From: Hanleya hanleyi
Lineage: Eukaryota > Mollusca > Polyplacophora > Lepidopleurida > Hanleyidae
Direction: 5' to 3'
Assembly (NCBI GenBank): GCA_036873755.1
Contig: JAVTVY010025305.1
Coordinates: forward strand, 41,067 to 105,066
DNA: 64,000 nt
A program made the translations under genes and the position numbers. Below, in pieces: positions 48,799 through 59,368 of the stretch (position 1 is the stretch's first letter; the number at the start of each line of letters is the position of its first letter). The notes under the pieces are model-generated. The model worked only from the letters and a program-made list of their open reading frames with translations. It was not told the origin of the DNA and ran no database searches.

Positions 48799-49084
48799 CT
48801 GTCCACAATCAGATTCATGGCATCCTAAGATCCTGCCGATATTCTGCGATATTTGACCAACAAGTACGAAGCCGGGAAAAGTCAGCAAGAGAAACGTTCC
48901 ATACGTCAAGCTGCTCAAAGGAATTATCAGGTAGCAGTATGCCAACAACATTCTGTTGTTTTGATCATTGAAAGTGACTATAGTTATTTTGAGATTTATC
49001 TTTGATTGTTTGAGCGAGATACTATTCTTTTTTGGTATAACCCATTTGCATAGTGACCCGCAATTAATATATTTTGTAGACTTC
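48799..49084 (-). CDS. candidate N-terminal exon of the SLC22-like gene
   Basis: Minus-strand frame from ATG at 49084 encodes a polar segment, one strong membrane span (MLLAYCYLIIPLSSLTYGTF and following), then ISQNIGRILGCHESDCGQ and a donor GTATAT after 48799 in phase 0. That phase matches the WDLVC exon at 37497, and 96 + 456 residues equals the usual family length. Against it: the loop between this membrane span and WDLVC would be only about 25 residues, much shorter than the SLC22 extracellular loop, and the sequence is not clearly similar to TM1. A further exon may lie in the 11-kb gap, or this may belong to another gene. Confidence 0.35.
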
Positions 49085-49404
49085 ATTTATGGCTAATATG
49101 TATACATTACCGGAAGTTCAACCTAAGGCGCTCGCAAACTAATGGTGTATTCATAACAAACACCGGGTATACGGTGGCCCATGAGGGACATTCAAGAATT
49201 AGGGTGACACATAGAGGACATCAACATTTTTTTTTTACGTTTTTTTTATTACATTTTCTGCATTTCTTGGGGATGTTCTTGATTGTCGCGTATTTTCTAC
49301 AAACAAATTTTAGTTTATCACGTGTTTTGTTTACATTTTTGTCATTTCTAGTAACGTCGTCAAATGACTTAATGTTTTTTTTTTCAACGAAAACCAGACA
49401 AAAC

Positions 49405-49489
49405 TCTTGGAAACGTTTACACCGTTTAATCCACAGAGTAAACCTTTAAACCGTCGATTAAACCTTTAAACCGCGGAGTAACCTTTAAA
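49405..49489. repeat. dyad-word array 6, left part (TTTAAACCGCGG type)
   Basis: AGAGTAAACCTTTAAACCG, GATTAAACCTTTAAACCGCG and GGAGTAACCTTTAAA. The array resumes at 51368, so the 1.9-kb transposon split it. Confidence 0.7.
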
Positions 49490-49641
49490 GGTCAACCCAA
49501 ACGCTCTGAGGTCAAAAATATAAAAAAAATAGTCCTTTCGATTCTGAAAATAATGATATTTTTTTCATAATTTTGTGCAGTCTGGTTGGCGAGATATTGC
49601 CGTTTGAAAGGTGAAAATCGCTCTCCTGTCAATTCCAGCTG

Positions 49642-49649
49642 TGACGTCA
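49642..49649. promoter_or_regulatory. CRE-like palindrome TGACGTCA, left subterminal
   Basis: Perfect consensus CREB/ATF site, 152 bp from the left end and about 110 bp before the THAP start codon. It mirrors the site at 51199-51206. Confidence 0.5.
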
Positions 49650-49756
49650 CGGAGGGAAGCCGTCTTGTATTCTCTATGTTAAAGCCGTATACCACAGTCG
49701 TATGTAGCTGCTGATTTCTGGAGATTTTCGGAGTATCGGGGCATCATTTTTTAAAT

Positions 49757-50102
49757 ATGCCGCGACGTTGTGTAGTGGGAGGTTGCAGTTTTACTACAGA
49801 TGACGGTGTTAGTATTCATTTGTGGCCCAAAGACGAGAAAATCGCTGCAAATTGGACGAAATTTGTACGCAACACGAGAGTGTGGAAAGAGGACCCGAGC
49901 CAGTACTCGTATAATTTGCTCGGCACATTTTGACAGAAAGACATCATTCGAGGACATCTACAGCGTAGCAGTTGAATTCGGGTACAAACCAAAACTAAAG
50001 AGAACAGCTATTCCAACTATCAAACGTAAGAACAATCAGAATGTGACGGCAAAGAAATCGGATAAGGAGAATCTATCACGGACATCGGCTGAACGAACCT
50101 AG
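49757..50102 (+). pseudogene. THAP-domain protein, frameshifted
   Basis: ATG at 49757 opens MPRRCVVGGCSFTTDDGVSI with the first two zinc ligands (C-x4-C), then HLWPKDEKIAANWTKFVRNT, and reaches a stop near 49933. The second half of the domain continues in another frame from about 49915: ICSAHFDRKTSFE (the C-x2-H ligand pair), then LKRTAIPTI, equivalent to the AVPTIF motif that closes THAP domains. One indel near 49890-49912 therefore splits the domain. A basic tail (KRKNNQNVTAKK) ends at TAG 50100-50102. THAP domains are C2CH zinc fingers that bind DNA in transposases and host regulators. Confidence 0.8.
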
Positions 50103-50880
50103 CCTGCAAGCGAGGCCTCGGGCAGGGGGACGGCTGTACATGCCCTGCTCGCTCTCGCGTGGCATTTGTTGCTTGAGCACCTACAGGTTAGACTGGATGA
50201 GTCTCTATTTCATATATACACGTTTAACCATTTGTTCCAATGTGTCTTAATGTCTGTATTTGTATGTTCAATTTTATTCATTCTATGTATGCGTTTTTAG
50301 CCAAATGTTGGCACAAACTTCACGCAAATAAATTATCTAAATTATATACTATTTAATAATAATAATAAAATGATCTTTCATAAATATATATACGTTTGAT
50401 AAGTAAATAAATAAAAACACCAATTGGAGTGAATGGCTGTAGATACAGAAGTGATAATTATACTTTCATAATCCCTTGACATTTGAGATTGTGGGAATAT
50501 CATTCGATTTCAATTTAATTGAGGTAATTTGTCGAAAATTGAGCAAATGTGAATGCCGATCCACTCACCACGGCTTACTTTTCGCCATGAATGTCCAAAG
50601 TTTTTTTATCAAACTATATAATTCTGAAATTGGTATTTCATGGGGATTATGGGAAAACAAACAAAATTCAAGTCGGACGTATATCAGTAGAGTTATCAAC
50701 AGTTTACTGTCCATACTGCCGAATCCCGGAGTTTATCCCTTCGAAAAGGCTGCCTCGGTCAGTAACAACAATAACAACACAGATGTGCTCGTTCGTTACA
50801 TCACAGAATCGTTCTACATTCAATACAGTTTGAAATATATGGACATTTGATCTTATAGATGACGATAATAAGGTTTCCAG

Positions 50881-51162
50881 TCAAGTTGCATACCAATCTG
50901 TATTCAACAAACGACCTCTCCGAATCCTGTCGTCGTCGAGTTCCACGTTGTCAGAGTGGTTGTCACTGTCAGAATCGGAGCCGTACGGCTCAAATTGATA
51001 GGGCTGAATTCCGCCGTTGGTCTGCAAACAACTGTTAATTTGCCCGTTATCATCCTCCTCTATGTCTATTTCATCTTCTTGACGAAAAATATTTCCATCT
51101 AAGCAGCTGATATCGCTCGAATCGACATCTGAACCGGAGCTCTGACTGCACTCGCTTTCCAT
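50881..51162 (-). CDS. acidic protein with YQFEPY motif, transposon-borne
   Basis: 93 codons from ATG 51162 to TGA 50881. Rich in Asp, Glu and Ser (SGSDVDSSDIS, EDEIDIEEDDNG), with IQPYQFEPYGSDSD in the middle and RRGRLLNTDWYAT at the end. A (Y/M)xFEP motif followed by an acidic stretch and R.g..(N)DWC is, as I recall, typical of P2X7-cytoplasmic-domain-like zinc proteins common in invertebrate mobile elements. Here the first Cys after DW is replaced and the frame stops, so the zinc region is missing. Likely a truncated relic. Confidence 0.5.
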   Translation of the reverse strand: MESECSQSSGSDVDSSDISCLDGNIFRQEDEIDIEEDDNGQINSCLQTNGGIQPYQFEPYGSDSDSDNHSDNVELDDDRIRRGRLLNTDWYAT

Positions 51163-51198
51163 GTTATCCGCTGTTTTTTCTCAGGCAACTTCCCTGCG

Positions 51199-51206
51199 TG
51201 ACGTCA
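51199..51206. promoter_or_regulatory. CRE-like palindrome TGACGTCA, right subterminal
   Basis: 161 bp from the right end of the transposon and about 37 bp upstream of the minus-strand YQFEP start codon; the mirror of the left site. Confidence 0.5.
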
Positions 51207-51367
51207 TCAACCCAGCTGTGAAAGTGTGGAAAAGCCCACTTTGCTCCCATATTACGTGTGTTTCTGATCAGATTAGAATTTTTTCAATATTTTTTTCATA
51301 CAAAGTGAAGTATGAACTATGATTTTTAAGGATTTTTAGACCAAAAAAAATTCCGTTTGGGTTGACC

Positions 51368-51445
51368 TTTAAACCGCGGAGTAACCTTTACACTGCGGTT
51401 GCTAGCTTTACTTCGCGGTTTAAAGATTTCCGCCGTTAATCTAAA
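51368..51445. repeat. dyad-word array 6, right part
   Basis: TTTAAACCGCGGAGTAACC, TTTACACTGCGGTTGCTAGC, TTTACTTCGCGGTTTAAAG and TTTCCGCCGTTAATCTAAAG continue the word series broken at 49489. Confidence 0.7.
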
Positions 51446-51460
51446 GAAATTCTGTGTTAA

Positions 51461-51854
51461 CCCTATCTGGGTACTGAAACTTATTACACTATACCTTTCC
51501 TTCAACCTGTACAAGAAAATGTAAAAAAAATCCAAGATGGCCGCTTTGATGAAGTCACAGTGATGTCATTTTCAAAAAATACATTTCTTGGTCGATTTTT
51601 TTTATCAAATTTTGCGAAAATTTTATTCGGGTAATTTTTCCAAAAAATTGCATGATAAATTACCCGTAAATTTACCCGCGATCCTCTGCTCGGGAGGTTA
51701 TGCAAATAGGCTCAAAATGACTCTAATATGATAAACTACAAATTCATGGAGTGTCAGCTCTCAATTTTTTGTCGTTCCGGAAATTGCACAGAAAGTTTGG
51801 TGGTGGTGGTGGTGGTGGGGGGTGGCGAATGTCCCTTCCCCAGGCCTGGTAGGG
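51461..51854. mobile_element. piggyBac-like MITE, copy B (394 bp)
   Basis: Starts CCCTATCTGGG and ends CCCAGGCCTGGTAGGG; TTAA flanks at 51457-51460 and 51855-51858. The interior shares AAAATCCAAGATGGCCGC and the CGATCCTCTGC block with copies A and C, but it is shorter. Confidence 0.75.
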
Positions 51855-52075
51855 TTAAACAAGGAATTGTTTGCATAAAATAGTCCAAGATATATAGAAA
51901 ACCTCGGAAAACTCGGAAAAAAGTCGATGTCCCCCATAGGCCAACGTATAGAATACATACCCGGTGTGTTCTACATACATGTTTTTTTCTTAATCCAGAA
52001 TATGTGATGAATAAACTATTAATTTGCGAGTGCCTTAGGTTCTTTGACGATATTTGTATCTGATTACATCTTTAA

Positions 52076-52657
52076 CCCTACCTGGCCTTGGGGGGGGGGG
52101 GAGCAGAAAGTGCCCCCCTAGTGAACTTTTCTCTGCCTCTCCGAAACGACAAAACCGAGGAGGCTGAAACTTGGAGACTTTAAAGCTTATCTTATTGGGG
52201 TCATTTTGAGCTTATTTCCCTATACACCCGGGCAGAGAATCATGGGTAAATTCAAATTGGCGGCCATGTGGTATCCGCGAAAGTCGTGTTTTTCAATCTT
52301 CTCGGTCAATTTTTTCACATTTTCCTTGCCTAAAATGCCTTGAAAGTATTTTATTTATGCAAAACCAATTATTCTATATTTTATTTGATTTTTTTGAGAG
52401 AAAAATCGGAAAAATGAAAATTTTGAAAAATCGACCCCAAAAAGGCCGAAAAATGACCTCCGAGAAGATGACGTCACTGTGACGTCCTCATGGCGGCCAT
52501 CTTGGATTTGTTTTACATTTCCCGGTAGAGCTTGAACCCAAGATACTGTGTGGTCAGTTTCAGTGCTCTAGCCTTAGTGCTAGAGAAAATATATTGGGGA
52601 GGCACTTTCCGCCCCCCAAGGTTGCGATACACCCCAAATCGCCCAGGCCAGATAGGG
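52076..52657. mobile_element. piggyBac-like MITE, copy C (582 bp, inverted relative to copy A)
   Basis: Starts CCCTACCTGGCCTTGGGG and ends CGCCCAGGCCAGATAGGG; TTAA flanks at 52072-52075 and 52658-52661. The words GGAGGCTGAAACTTGGAGAC and CTTATCTTATTGGGGTCATT match copy A in the opposite orientation. Confidence 0.8.
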
Positions 52658-52912
52658 TTAAACGGACATGTTTGTTACCCATGATGCTTACTTTCTCACA
52701 AATCGCGGTTATTCTTTGTTCCTCAGGATATTTGGCTCCACATAGAACCAAATTAGCGTCCTCGTGGAACAATTTGGTTCTTTTTGTATTGTTACTTGGT
52801 ATTTTGTTATGAGAATTTGGATCTGTATTTTGGTTCCACCTGCTACGAAAATAGACAACAAAATTTCCCGGAGAGCGGAGAGGGGAGGCGGAGAGAGCGG
52901 GGGGGCTTAGGG

Positions 52913-53150
52913 CGTTATTGACCTACTTACAACCGGTGACGTCAACATGTTACTTTCGGCTGACATTTGTGAGGTCACTTCCGGTTCCGGTCACGTGATC
53001 GGAAGTGACCATGCGCACAGTAGCGGACATTATGCGCAGGGTTAAAGGTCACTTTATGTCACATGACCGGAACCGGTAGTGACTTCACAAAGGTCAGACG
53101 GAAATGATCTGTTGGCGCCACATGTCGGAAGTAGGTCAATAACTCGGTAA
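52913..53150. repeat. fold-back element rich in CCGGAA and CACGTGA words
   Basis: The left arm GTTATTGACCTACTTAC... continues GAGGTCACTTCCGGTTCCGG and GTCACGTGATCGG. The right arm is its inverse: CATGACCGGAACCGG, GTAGTGACTTCACAAAGGTC, and AAGTAGGTCAATAAC at the end. The loop is near AGTAGCGGACAT. It shares the CCGGAACCGGAAGTGAC vocabulary with 61959-62138. Confidence 0.75.
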
Positions 53151-53174
53151 CTCCCGTTTCTATACTACTCTCTG

Positions 53175-53385
53175 GTACACATGTTGACATGTAAACTGGA
53201 CGGAAAATCGGAAGTAGTAATCGAGGCGGACACTGGGCTCCAGGTTAGGACTTTCGTCTCCTGGAAGCCAGTGTCCCAGGACATCCAAATCCAGACCTGA
53301 ATGTCCGACGAGCAATTAAATCCAGACCTTAGTGTCTTGGGACACTTACGTCTAGACGCGAGTGTCACTGGATGCATCGGGCCAC
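53175..53385. repeat. dyad-word array 7 (AGTGTCCCAGGACACT type)
   Basis: GGACACTGGGCTCCAGG, CCAGTGTCCCAGGACA, TGAATGTCCGAC, AGTGTCTTGGGACACT and GCGAGTGTCACTGG, each close to its own reverse complement. Confidence 0.6.
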
Positions 53386-53769
53386 CGTTTCCGTCACACC
53401 GGTATTGAAAAATGTCAGTCTCAATTCGATTTTATCGAATTTACACATTTCATGTGTATTCGTAAACAGCGCTGTTTCTTATAGTTCAGCCAAGTCGTCA
53501 TTATTGTTGTCTCTCTTCTGTAATGGAGGTCCATCGTTAACTGGAACTAGGAATTCGTATAGGCACGGTTGATAAGGAGAATTCTTGCTACTTTAATATC
53601 AGGTGTTACGGTCTGGATCTCAGCGATATTATTCTGATGTATGTCTCGGATCATGCCAGAATCGTTTTACGAAAGACATTCGAACAAGATCAGGTGAGCA
53701 TATGGCCACTCGTAGGTAAAATCCGTATTCAAGATTGAAACACGCCAGGAACGTGGGTATGTTAATGTG

Positions 53770-54180
53770 TCAAAACAGAAAATCTCTTATTTCCTGCAAG
53801 ACAGAAACAGTCAACAGTTTTCAATGATGCCAACAAGACATCGTGTTGTTCCAAAAATATAAAAAAAATATCAATCCGTATCGCTGATCATTGTTATTAA
53901 TCCATATCATATACGTTAGTCGTTATCTCGAGTATGATGTATCTCAGTCACGCTTTGATTGTGACTGTTCATATGAAAACTATCAGGATCTTGAAAGACA
54001 TATGTTCATAAGGCCCCTAGCCCCGGGTTAAGCGGAATTAGACACAAGTTACGAAACGTACCGCCATAGATTTTCCACGCTACGCTCGTATTTTGCTATC
54101 AGCATGCGATATGTATCGTCAAATTTGAGAAAACTCGAGTGGAGGCGCTTGATAATATAGCCCTGTTTTACAAGTTCATT
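53770..54180 (+). repeat. family B copy (empty site for the 8449-8829 MITE)
   Basis: CAGTTTTCAATGATGCC, CAGCATGCGATATGTATCG and AAATTTGAGAAAACTCGAGT, then GTGGAGGCGC and ATATAGCCCTGTTTTA, all in the order seen at 8.16-8.88 kb. Confidence 0.8.
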
Positions 54181-56050
54181 AAAGAGATTGAAAGAAACAG
54201 CATACTCTTGAAATGGGTCAAAGCAGATAAATCTCGAATTGAGATTGATATATTTCAATACCTACAGGACTCCAGAAGCGAGAATTCTGTCCTGACACCT
54301 TTGATGGAAAATAGTAATAATTCTGTACAGAACTTAGACCTTATGGATCTTGGAAGCTACGGTCGACATTAGAAGAAACCGCGCACCCTGACACCATTAA
54401 CAAACCGTAATAATACTGTATAGCAGCACATATGTGCGAAGCACAGAACAAGCGAGATCATAATATTGGAGATTATATATCGTTAATATTAATTGTATTG
54501 ATGATTAGGCTTGACCCTTGTTGAGAGCTATGCTTGGGATATACAGAACATATATCTCTCAAAATATCTGAAACAACTGCTTTGAGATACACGAGTACAT
54601 ATAGTGATGTCCTATACTCAGAATGTTGTAGGGTCAGAACATACCTGGAGAGTGGGTATGTTTATGGGCATTTTCTTGTGTGATATTAATCCCTACAAGT
54701 AGGTTTTCAAGAACATACTGTTGATGGGACAATTTCAATATTAATTTTAGATGATCTCCTAAAGAGTTTTGAAATTTTCATGGGATGGAAAATCAGTGAC
54801 CTAAGTAATTCATAGAACACTGTATCGACAAATCTTATTAAATGTAGTAGATTGCCAAGAACATACTGTGAAAAAACATGTAAATTGCAATAGTAATTAT
54901 GAGATGACCCCCCCCCCCACACCCACCCACCCACAATGATAATCAAGATATCATTTGATATCAAGTTGCTTTAAAATTAACAAGAGACAGAAGAAATCAC
55001 TGAAATATACTCATGAAATGATAAAACATTTTTATCAAATATTGCTGAAGTCAGACGTTTGACAATCTTAGATAAAACCACATTGAAAATGTATAATTTT
55101 GACACATACTTCCTGTTCACATATTCTATTCTCTATGGTAGTGAGAAACCTTATATAGCCTCTACTTTTCATGCAATGATACACAGTACCGGTGGCAATA
55201 ACTTGACACAATTATGTGAATTTCATCTAGTAAAGAAACCATAATTGTGTATTTAGGAAATATTTCACTGGGAATTTGGAGATGATCCCGAGTGACGTCA
55301 TGATTCAAGATAGCTTAACATAACTGTTATCAATCGATTTCCCGTTTAATGGAAAGAAATTTGCTATCTCACTTCTGTGTATTGGTGTAAAATTAATAAA
55401 GTTATTAACACTAGAGCAAACCCACCCCCTTTCTTTTTTCGTGACGATAAGACTCGACATCGGTTCGTTTGAATGGATTTTTTACCTTACGGCAATATAT
55501 TTCAAGACCACATCCGCTCCAACAAAAACGTACATAAAATAAGCTTTCAAATGACATAGGATGTGGCCGTGTTTACGAGGAGTGCATTTTACTCCTATAA
55601 TAAGGTGTTTTTCTGCAAATCGCCGCTCGCCTATAATATATACATATGAAAGTGTACTCAACGCAGTCTGGGGAACTTTAGCAAATTTTTTAAGTTTAAA
55701 TTGGCTTTTAAACCGACTTGATGAATAAACTTTGTATAATAGTTTTCCAAAATAAACAGGAATTCGAGTAGGTTCCATAAGACAGATTAAAAATGTATTT
55801 GACAATAGAATTCGAGCACAAAATTAGGATTAATTCATCAGATGTATAGCTGGACACATTTTGCCCGATTTCTAGTCTTTCATTTTTTTACAGAATCCGA
55901 AATTTAAACGTTTATTTCTCGAGCAGCGTCGGTTATACAAATCATATACATGTAGTTGGAATCCATACGATGTACGCTTTCATAAAATATATAGCTTATT
56001 ATCTTGTATATTTATTGATACAGAAAACAAATTGTCACGGGGATGCAAAA
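54181..56050. other. no gene recognised
   Basis: A C-rich tract lies near 54908-54932. Nothing else is supportable. Confidence 0.35.
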
Positions 56051-56054
56051 ACTG

Positions 56055-56200
56055 CTTTTAAGGGGATAGCTATCCTTAAGTTTATTTTCATTCAACCTTA
56101 GTGAAACTCACTCGTATTTAGTGGAAGTCACTCAATCTGGGAGGAGTTTTCACTCAATTACTTGAGCGTGGCCTATTTCCACTCTTAACTGCTTTAGAGA
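56055..56200. repeat. dyad-word array 8 (GAGT/ACTC words)
   Basis: AAGGGGATAGCTATCCTTAA is a near-perfect palindrome, followed by TAGTGAAACTCACTCG, TAGTGGAAGTCACTC, GAGGAGTTTTCACTC and CAATTACTTGAGCGTGG. The first word recurs inverted at 39744-39763. Confidence 0.6.
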
Positions 56201-58515
56201 AGATCAGAAAGTAATTCAATAGGATGGATCGAGTAACTCTTTCTCACATAAAAATTAAAAAAAAGTTCATATATCGATGGCTTTAGTACATGCCCGTTGA
56301 GACAATTTAGCTAGATACATTCAATACACATTTATAATAATGTCTTGCAAGAAATACTGCTAAAATACGCCAAAAACATCCTACAGTTAAGGATGTCAAC
56401 TGGTGGTAAATCAAAGTAACTAACTGTTTGAAGAATGTGTGTTGTTGCATTCATAATTGTGCAATATGAGGGAAAACAAAGACAAAAAATATAGGTTGAT
56501 GTGCATTTTTGTTTAGCTATAGACGCTTTTAAATAGACTAACATATGCTCCATTTCATAATTCAGAAAAAATAGGGAATAGCTTTGGTTTTGAAGCATAT
56601 TCAGGAAAAAAATCATATAAATAGTACCTAACATTTTCTTATATTCTAACTGTTTAAGGTTAATCACAATGTCTGTCAAAATTTATCAAACTGGATGAAT
56701 GTTGTTACTCAAAATTTTCGGCTAGAGCAAATCTCCATCTCTTAACCTGTGGAAGGGAGATAACCTAACGAGACCAACAGGCAAAAACATGGAAAATGTC
56801 CACCAATGCCCAAACCACCCGCGGATTACCTTAAACAAGATCGACTGAAAGCCGTCAGATTAAAGGCATTGCGGGTTATTAATAGAAGTTGTCTCTTCAT
56901 TGTTTCACGATAATGAATGTTTATCACGCGTGACTGTCATTACTCCTGGGTCACGTCCGCTATTCATCAGAATGATCAGTTTGTTACTTAACGTTCATCA
57001 TTTACGGCAGATACTGATGCAGATTACAGACACTGAGAGCCTATCCACTGATATGGAGAGTTCGCTTGCTGCTGCCCAGCTTGGGTCGGACGTGCTGGAG
57101 GAGATAATAACCCGTGGAACACGCAATATACTTGTTGATTTTCTCTTTCTTTTTCTCGTTCTCTCTGATGAAGAGCCGTTCACGTCATTCCATATCATGC
57201 ACGTGTACCCCAAATATCGTGACAGTGTTTGTGCAAGAGTTGGGGTGAATAAGTGTGACGGGCGTTAACTGGAATCGATGGGCGATACTTCTGACACATG
57301 CAGAAGTCCAGGAGTCTCCTTTGGTGAAACCTAAACGTCTCCGCCCCCAGTAGTTCTCGGTAGAGCATTCCACTTCGGGTTGTGCATACACAGTGTCACG
57401 CCACCGGCGTCACCGTGTGCCACAAAAACAGAAATAGTCAAATACTATGCGTTGTATTCATCCAGAAACACAAACTTAGTACAGATTTACAGGAATTTAC
57501 CGTGTCTAACCGACATCATATCTGTATTCTCCCGGTCGTCTCACAAGAGCTCTCATTCAGGGGAGATCACAACTCGTTAACATAGTGAATGGTATACCAA
57601 TCTTTATGCATTTACAGTCGAAGGGAGATCACCCTAAGATCATATTGTAAATCACCTGGGGTATGACAATCTCTCTACCTAGCCATTAATGACATCCTCG
57701 TCATTTGTATCGTAAGGTCCACCTGGAATATATCACTAGAATTCTGCCATCAGCAATAATTTCTAAACTGACCTTCTGTCACAACTCAAATTAATATTCT
57801 TGAGCATCAGATTCCGTACTTGACAAGTCTATCATCGAGTGGGTAAATTCAAAGAATTCATCAATATCAGTCAAAAATAATGAGAAATCAACCATATGGC
57901 AAACTGCCTTATTCGATCACTAAATTCAGAGAAATCATACTTTGATCAACCTTATTCTTTGGCATTACAGAAAACATTTTTGGCACAATATTTAACGAGA
58001 TTCAGTAGACAATGCAATGTTCAGAGAGTTACAAACATTTAGTCCATTATCACTTTGGTACGAGACTAATTCAGATAAAAGAACATGCCGTAGTGGCAAC
58101 TAGCTCAGGATAAAGACATGCTTATATATTTGACATTACTCCATACAGATCTGACAGTTATATTCGTGAAAATGTATGTATGTATTGGACGGCATTTGAA
58201 GACGGTCCCAGAATGTACATGTTATATTCAGCCCAGACAACCCATTTCTGTTAGTACATGTACGAGTTTACACACCCGGACAGTTCCACAGAATTAATGT
58301 GTTCATAACGGCACATGAGCACCGGGAATATTACACTCCGGTCAGCACAAATCACTACATAAACAAAGTGGATACTTCACTTATCATCACCAATATAACA
58401 CAAGTTTGGAGAAGAATATCAGGCTATCATGGTAGGGGATCGATTCAATAATGGCATTGTTAACTCTGTCCGCCATGTCACTAGAATCCCCAGTTCACAG
58501 TTCCTTCAGTCATCT
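56201..58515. other. no gene recognised; one orphan plus-strand frame
   Basis: The 122-codon frame at 56900-57268 includes a Leu/Phe-rich membrane-like stretch (NILVDFLFLFLVL) but no family I recognise and no splice context. No repeats I can name. Confidence 0.3.
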
Positions 58516-58936
58516 TCATTTGGCACAACGATACTGCGTGCACTTAGCAGCATCGCCATATATTTCAAAGTCTGGGTTTATCGTTCTAGCCCGTTGTCTA
58601 GTCGATCGTCGAGGGGCAACAATACCTGGCTGATGCCTCTCGGGTTGTTTAAAATTCGCACTAGTCTCCAACTGATCTGGCACGCTGACCCACTCCTGTC
58701 TCGATTGATTGGTCTCCTGAGATGGCTGTCCATTATTCAAGTAACCAATAGGTTCATCATCGTCCCAGTAGACAGATGGAATTTAGGCTCAAGATTATCA
58801 CATAACTGCTCCTGGGGAGACAGATATGCTTGTTCACGTTTAGCTACCTTTTTGAGTTTTCCATGATGAAGGCGCTTGATAGTTCCATCTTCCATCTCCA
58901 CTTCATAGATGACAGAAATCTTTGACGTACGGGTTA
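58516..58936 (-). pseudogene. Ty3/gypsy pol remnant, C-terminal end
   Basis: Minus-strand translation near 58936-58850 gives VIYEVEMEDGTIKRLHHGKL and KKVAKREQAY, the chromatin-linker-like end of a Ty3 integrase. A Gln/Pro-rich tail in shifted frames continues to about 58516. It is separated from the rest of pol by the family B insertion. Confidence 0.65.
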
Positions 58937-59368
58937 CAAGTGTCTAGTCCGTCATCCATAATTCAGCCGTCGTCCATTAGAGAATATCCGCGTCCATAAT
59001 CCAAAGACCTATTCCATATTCCATATAACAGTATTAGCACCAAATTCAAAAAGACAATCATAGTATACATAAACATAGGCTTGTTTCCTGCAAGAGAGAA
59101 GCGGTCAACAGTTTTCAATGATGCCGGCAAGACATCATGATGTTCCAAAAATATCAAATCCGTATCGCTGATCAGTATTCTTAATCCATAATATTCGTTG
59201 TAAGGTCGTCATCTAAAGAATGATGTATCTCAGTCACGCTTTGATTGTGACTCTTCATATGAGTACCATGAGGATCTTGAAGTACATGGGTTCATACGGC
59301 CCCTAGCCCCGTGTTAAGCGGAATTAGATACAAGTTACGAAACGTAGCGCCATAGATCTTGCACGACT
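58937..59368 (+). repeat. family B copy inserted in the Ty3/gypsy pol
   Basis: An uninterrupted unit from GTGTCTAGTCCGTCATCC to GCGCCATAGATCTTGCAC, without either MITE seen in the 7.5-8.9 kb copy. Pol homology stops at one edge and resumes at the other. Confidence 0.75.

Larger units (their letters stand above)
49490..51367. mobile_element. TIR transposon derivative with THAP and YQFEP proteins (1878 bp)
   Basis: The left end GGTCAACCCAAACG (49490-49503) and the right end CGTTTGGGTTGACC (51354-51367) are perfect 14-bp inverses. TTTAAA flanks both sides (49484-49489, 51368-51373); removing the element with one TTTAAA restores ACCTTTAAACCGCGGAGTAA, the word of the surrounding array. Inside, a THAP-domain frame reads inward from the left and an acidic YQFEP frame reads inward from the right. 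No DDE transposase or nuclease is left, so it looks like an internally deleted derivative of a two-gene transposon. The superfamily is not certain; THAP domains occur in P-element and ISL2EU-type transposases. Confidence 0.8.

Noticed and set aside
50476..50850. Plus-strand frames inside the THAP transposon as a third gene
   Set aside because: AT-rich with Asn runs and no motif; probably non-coding remnant.
56900..57268. 122-codon plus-strand frame as a membrane protein gene
   Set aside because: The hydrophobic run comes from a TTCTCTTTCT tract and no homologous domain is recognised.
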